A DNA stretch of 44,882 nt from Micractinium sp. NFX-FRZ (lineage: Eukaryota; Chlorophyta; Trebouxiophyceae; Chlorellales; Chlorellaceae), in the NCBI GenBank assembly GCA_029339195.1, contig JAPTJF010000490.1:1-44882 (forward strand), written 5' to 3'. Shown here one piece after another: positions 43,016-44,882 of the stretch (position 1 is the first letter of the stretch; every line of letters starts with the position of its first letter). The notes beneath the pieces were generated by a model. The model did not search any database. It was not told where the DNA came from and saw nothing but the letters and a program-made list of their open reading frames with translations. The position numbers and the translations under genes were made by a program.

Positions 43016-44313
43016 ATGCCCTTGGGTGGCTCTCCCGACTTGCCATACCTTGTCCGCTTCAACCTGAAAGGCAGTGACAGTGCCGTCGTCATCAGCAACC
43101 TGGTGCTAGTGGTGCGCTGGCGCCCTGCTGCCCGCATGAACAGCCGGCATGTGCAAGCCGGGACAGCTTGCTTGCATCACGACAGATCACAGCCCTGAGC
43201 CGCCGCTGCCGATCACTGCGTCCAACCTTCCCCTCGTTGCTCTGCAGGGGATACTGGCGGCTGCATGGCTGCGGGTGGCGCGCTGTGCGTACCTTGTTGT
43301 CGACGCGCTGACCTGCTTTGCCGACATCCTGTGGCGCCGCCGCTGCCGCTCGGAGCCCAACGGCGGCAGCTACGGCCGCTGGCGCCACCTGCTGAGCCTG
43401 CTGTTCTGCGTGAACGAGGCCCTGCTGGGGGCGCCCACCGTGCTGGCTCGCAGCTGGCTAGACCGAGTGGGCTGGGAGGCGCCTGCTGGGTGGGAGGGCA
43501 CGGCGGCACCCGCGCTGCGCCATGCTGTCATGGTGATCCTCGTCAGCCAGGCAACCACGCTGGCAATACTGTGGGAGATCAAGCCCATGCCACTCTGGTG
43601 AGGCGGGCGGGGGGGGGAGGGGGAAGCAGGATCCTACATACATTGCGCCGTGGCATGTGTGCTGCGCACACCAGGCCAACCGCAATCCCAGGTTGCCTGC
43701 CAACCCTGCCCGCAGTGCCCCCTGTCTTGTGTGCACTCCTCCCAGGCTGCCTGCCAGCCCTGCAAGCACCCCCCAGCACCAAACCCACGTTTGTAACTGA
43801 CACTGGTCACCTGCCTGCTTCATCCCGCCCACCCAAACGCCTCGCAGCTGGGCGCTGCCGGCCCAGCTGTTCAGAACGCTCTCGCTGGCGCGTGTCAACA
43901 GCCAAGTGTGCAGCAGCTCCGCTCTGTCCAGCCCGGCAGCGCAGGGGCAGCTGCACCACGCTTTCCTGGTGCTTGGTGCGTGGCGCTTCACCCTGCTGCC
44001 AACCATGCCGGCGCCCGCGGCTGCAGAGTGTTCAGCGCTCCTCGCCTACCTGCAACTCACAATCGGGCTCGCCCTGCCGGCCCTGGCGCAGGCAGCAGCC
44101 GAGGTGCGGCGTTTCAGCAAGCACCAGCGGCAGCGGCGCCAGTGCGGCTTGCCGCCCGAGCGGGGCGTGCATGCATGGCTGTATGAGGGGATGGCCAGCC
44201 TGTTTGAGGTCCCAAACTCATTGACTTGCGTGGCCGCTCTGTGGGTCCTGCTGGGCATCCTGTTTGACGTGTCCCTCCTCCTGAGTGCTCAAGAAGTAGA
44301 TCCTGTTGTGTGA
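43016..44313 (+). CDS. Multi-pass membrane protein of unknown family, copy 2
   Basis: Three exons: 43016-43111, 43248-43597 and 43848-44313 (912 nt, 303 aa). It is the tandem paralogue of the 40559-42023 gene with the same intron positions and phases; about two thirds of the first 32 residues are identical. Starts MPLGGSPDLPYLVRFNLK. The core YGRWRHLLSLL, LDRVGWEAPAGWEG and WEIKPMP motifs are unchanged, as are the predicted membrane segments. The third exon is identical in length (466 nt) to that of copy 1. The C-terminal tail (SAQEVDPVV) is acidic, unlike copy 1. A TGTAA signal lies 22 nt after the stop. Function unknown. Confidence 0.75.
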
Positions 44314-44334
44314 ACACGCCAGCAGGCCATCAGA

Positions 44335-44339
44335 TGTAA
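44335..44339 (+). promoter_or_regulatory. Poly(A) signal TGTAA of membrane protein copy 2
   Basis: TGTAA 22 nt after the stop codon on the same strand, a typical green-algal position. Confidence 0.55.
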
Positions 44340-44440
44340 GAGCGCCACATTGGTGCACGCGGGAATGGAGTGCAGGGGTGTGGGGGATGTTGCGCGTGAG
44401 GGAGTGGGCAGAAGGGGAAGGGTTGCGCAGAGAGGAGTGA

Positions 44441-44504
44441 TTAGCATGGCCCCTGCGCAAGGATGACACGCTCTGCTCGAGAAATGGTTCCACAATTTTT
44501 TTTT
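44441..44504 (+). ncRNA. U6 snRNA 3' portion, unit 1 (5'-truncated)
   Basis: TTAGCATGGCCCCTGCGCAA, then GGATGACACG and GAGAAATGGTTCCACAATT followed by nine T. This matches the 3' two thirds of plant-type U6, including the U4-pairing and 3' stem regions and a Pol III T-run terminator. A near-match to the ACAGAGA box (GCAGAGAGGA) lies just upstream at about 44428. The normal U6 5' stem-loop and the GGAACGATAC region are not found in the preceding 130 bases. It is therefore a truncated copy, unless an unseen intron separates the 5' end. Confidence 0.75.
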
Positions 44505-44593
44505 GACTCTGGGGAAGGGGGGCAGGTGTGGGCGGCAGCTGCTGACATGCCTGTGGGTCCAGCTCTCCAGCACTGCCCCATGCATAAGAGTAT

Positions 44594-44657
44594 TTAGCAT
44601 GGCCCCTGCGCAAGGATGACACGCTCTGCTCGAGAAATGGTTCCACAATTTTTTTTT
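44594..44657 (+). ncRNA. U6 snRNA 3' portion, unit 2 (5'-truncated)
   Basis: Same U6 segment as unit 1, preceded by CATAAGAGTAT instead of the partial ACAGAGA box, and ending in nine T. Confidence 0.7.
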
Positions 44658-44746
44658 GACTTTGGGGAAGGGGGGCAGGAGTGGGCGGCAGCTGCTGACA
44701 TGCCTGTGGGTCCAGCTCTCCAGCACTGCCCCACGCATAAGAGTAT

Positions 44747-44810
44747 TTAGCATGGCCCCTGCGCAAGGATGACACGCTCTGCTCGAGAAATGGTTCCACA
44801 ATTTGTTTTT
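44747..44810 (+). ncRNA. U6 snRNA 3' portion, unit 3 (5'-truncated)
   Basis: Third copy of the U6 3' segment. The T-run is interrupted (ATTTGTTTTT) and the following spacer diverges, marking the end of the array. Confidence 0.65.
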
Positions 44811-44882
44811 CTTCCTTGGGAGCGGGGCCAGGTGGTGGGCGGCAGCCAGGAGGGGCGGCCACTGCTGACCCCTGCCCCTTGT

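Larger units (their letters stand above)
44441..44824 (+). repeat. 153-bp tandem array carrying U6 3' halves (two full units and a partial)
   Basis: TTAGCATGG begins at 44441, 44594 and 44747, exact 153-bp steps. The spacers (GGGGAAGGGGGGCAGG, GGCGGCAGCTGCTGACATGC, CATAAGAGTA) are almost identical between units. 153 is a multiple of three, so the opposite strand stays open across the array; that open frame is not taken as a gene. Confidence 0.9.

Noticed and set aside
44218..44862. Minus-strand open frame with a 51-residue repeat over the U6 array
   Set aside because: The 153-bp unit is divisible by three, so any open frame stays open. The plus-strand match to U6 with T-run terminators explains the sequence better.
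1..44882. CRISPR arrays, bacterial operons, prophage or insertion sequences
   Set aside because: The window is an intron-rich eukaryotic nuclear sequence; the repeats are micro- and minisatellites or duplicated genes, with no spacer array or transposase seen.

Overview
The window looks like nuclear DNA from a GC-rich chlorophyte green alga, most likely a trebouxiophyte or a relative. The evidence is dense short introns, GC-rich codons, TGTAA-type poly(A) signals, proline-rich cell-wall glycoprotein modules with SPPP/PPPP runs, and a plant-type U6 snRNA 3' half. No species is claimed. All gene models were spliced by hand from splice sites, reading phase and paralogue comparison.

Layout. 1-3.7 kb: the edge of a minus-strand gene, a possible 59-aa four-exon plus-strand gene, and a multi-exon plus-strand gene for a Gly-rich hydrophilic protein. 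4.3-16.9 kb and 18.55-32.7 kb, both minus strand: two tandem copies (A and B) of a giant 38-exon gene. Each encodes a signal peptide, a GH13 alpha-amylase-like domain, one transmembrane helix, a Ser-rich linker, a GT5 starch/glycogen-synthase-type domain and about 10-12 C-terminal transmembrane helices. This is the architecture of fungal cell-wall alpha-1,3-glucan synthases (Ags1/Mok1). Copy A adds up to 1,720 codons plus stop and copy B to 1,740 plus stop, with all 37 introns at matching positions and phases. 35.2-38.8 kb, minus strand: a secreted Pro-rich protein with two ShKT + CAP (SCP/PR-1-like) modules. 40.6-42.0 and 43.0-44.3 kb, plus strand: tandem copies of a three-exon, multi-pass membrane protein of unknown family. 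44.44-44.82 kb: a 153-bp tandem array whose units each carry the 3' two thirds of a U6 snRNA.

The region has been shaped by tandem duplication: the two synthases, the two membrane proteins, the two modules of the CAP protein and the U6 units. Copy B has acquired a tRNA-derived SINE-like insertion with a perfect 14-bp target-site duplication, and one synthase segment looks homogenised by gene conversion. Functionally, the synthases and the CAP/Pro-rich protein point to the cell surface: the synthases would polymerise alpha-glucan at a membrane from a cytosolic sugar nucleotide and remodel it outside, while the CAP protein would sit in the wall or be secreted. That link is inferred from domains and proximity only.
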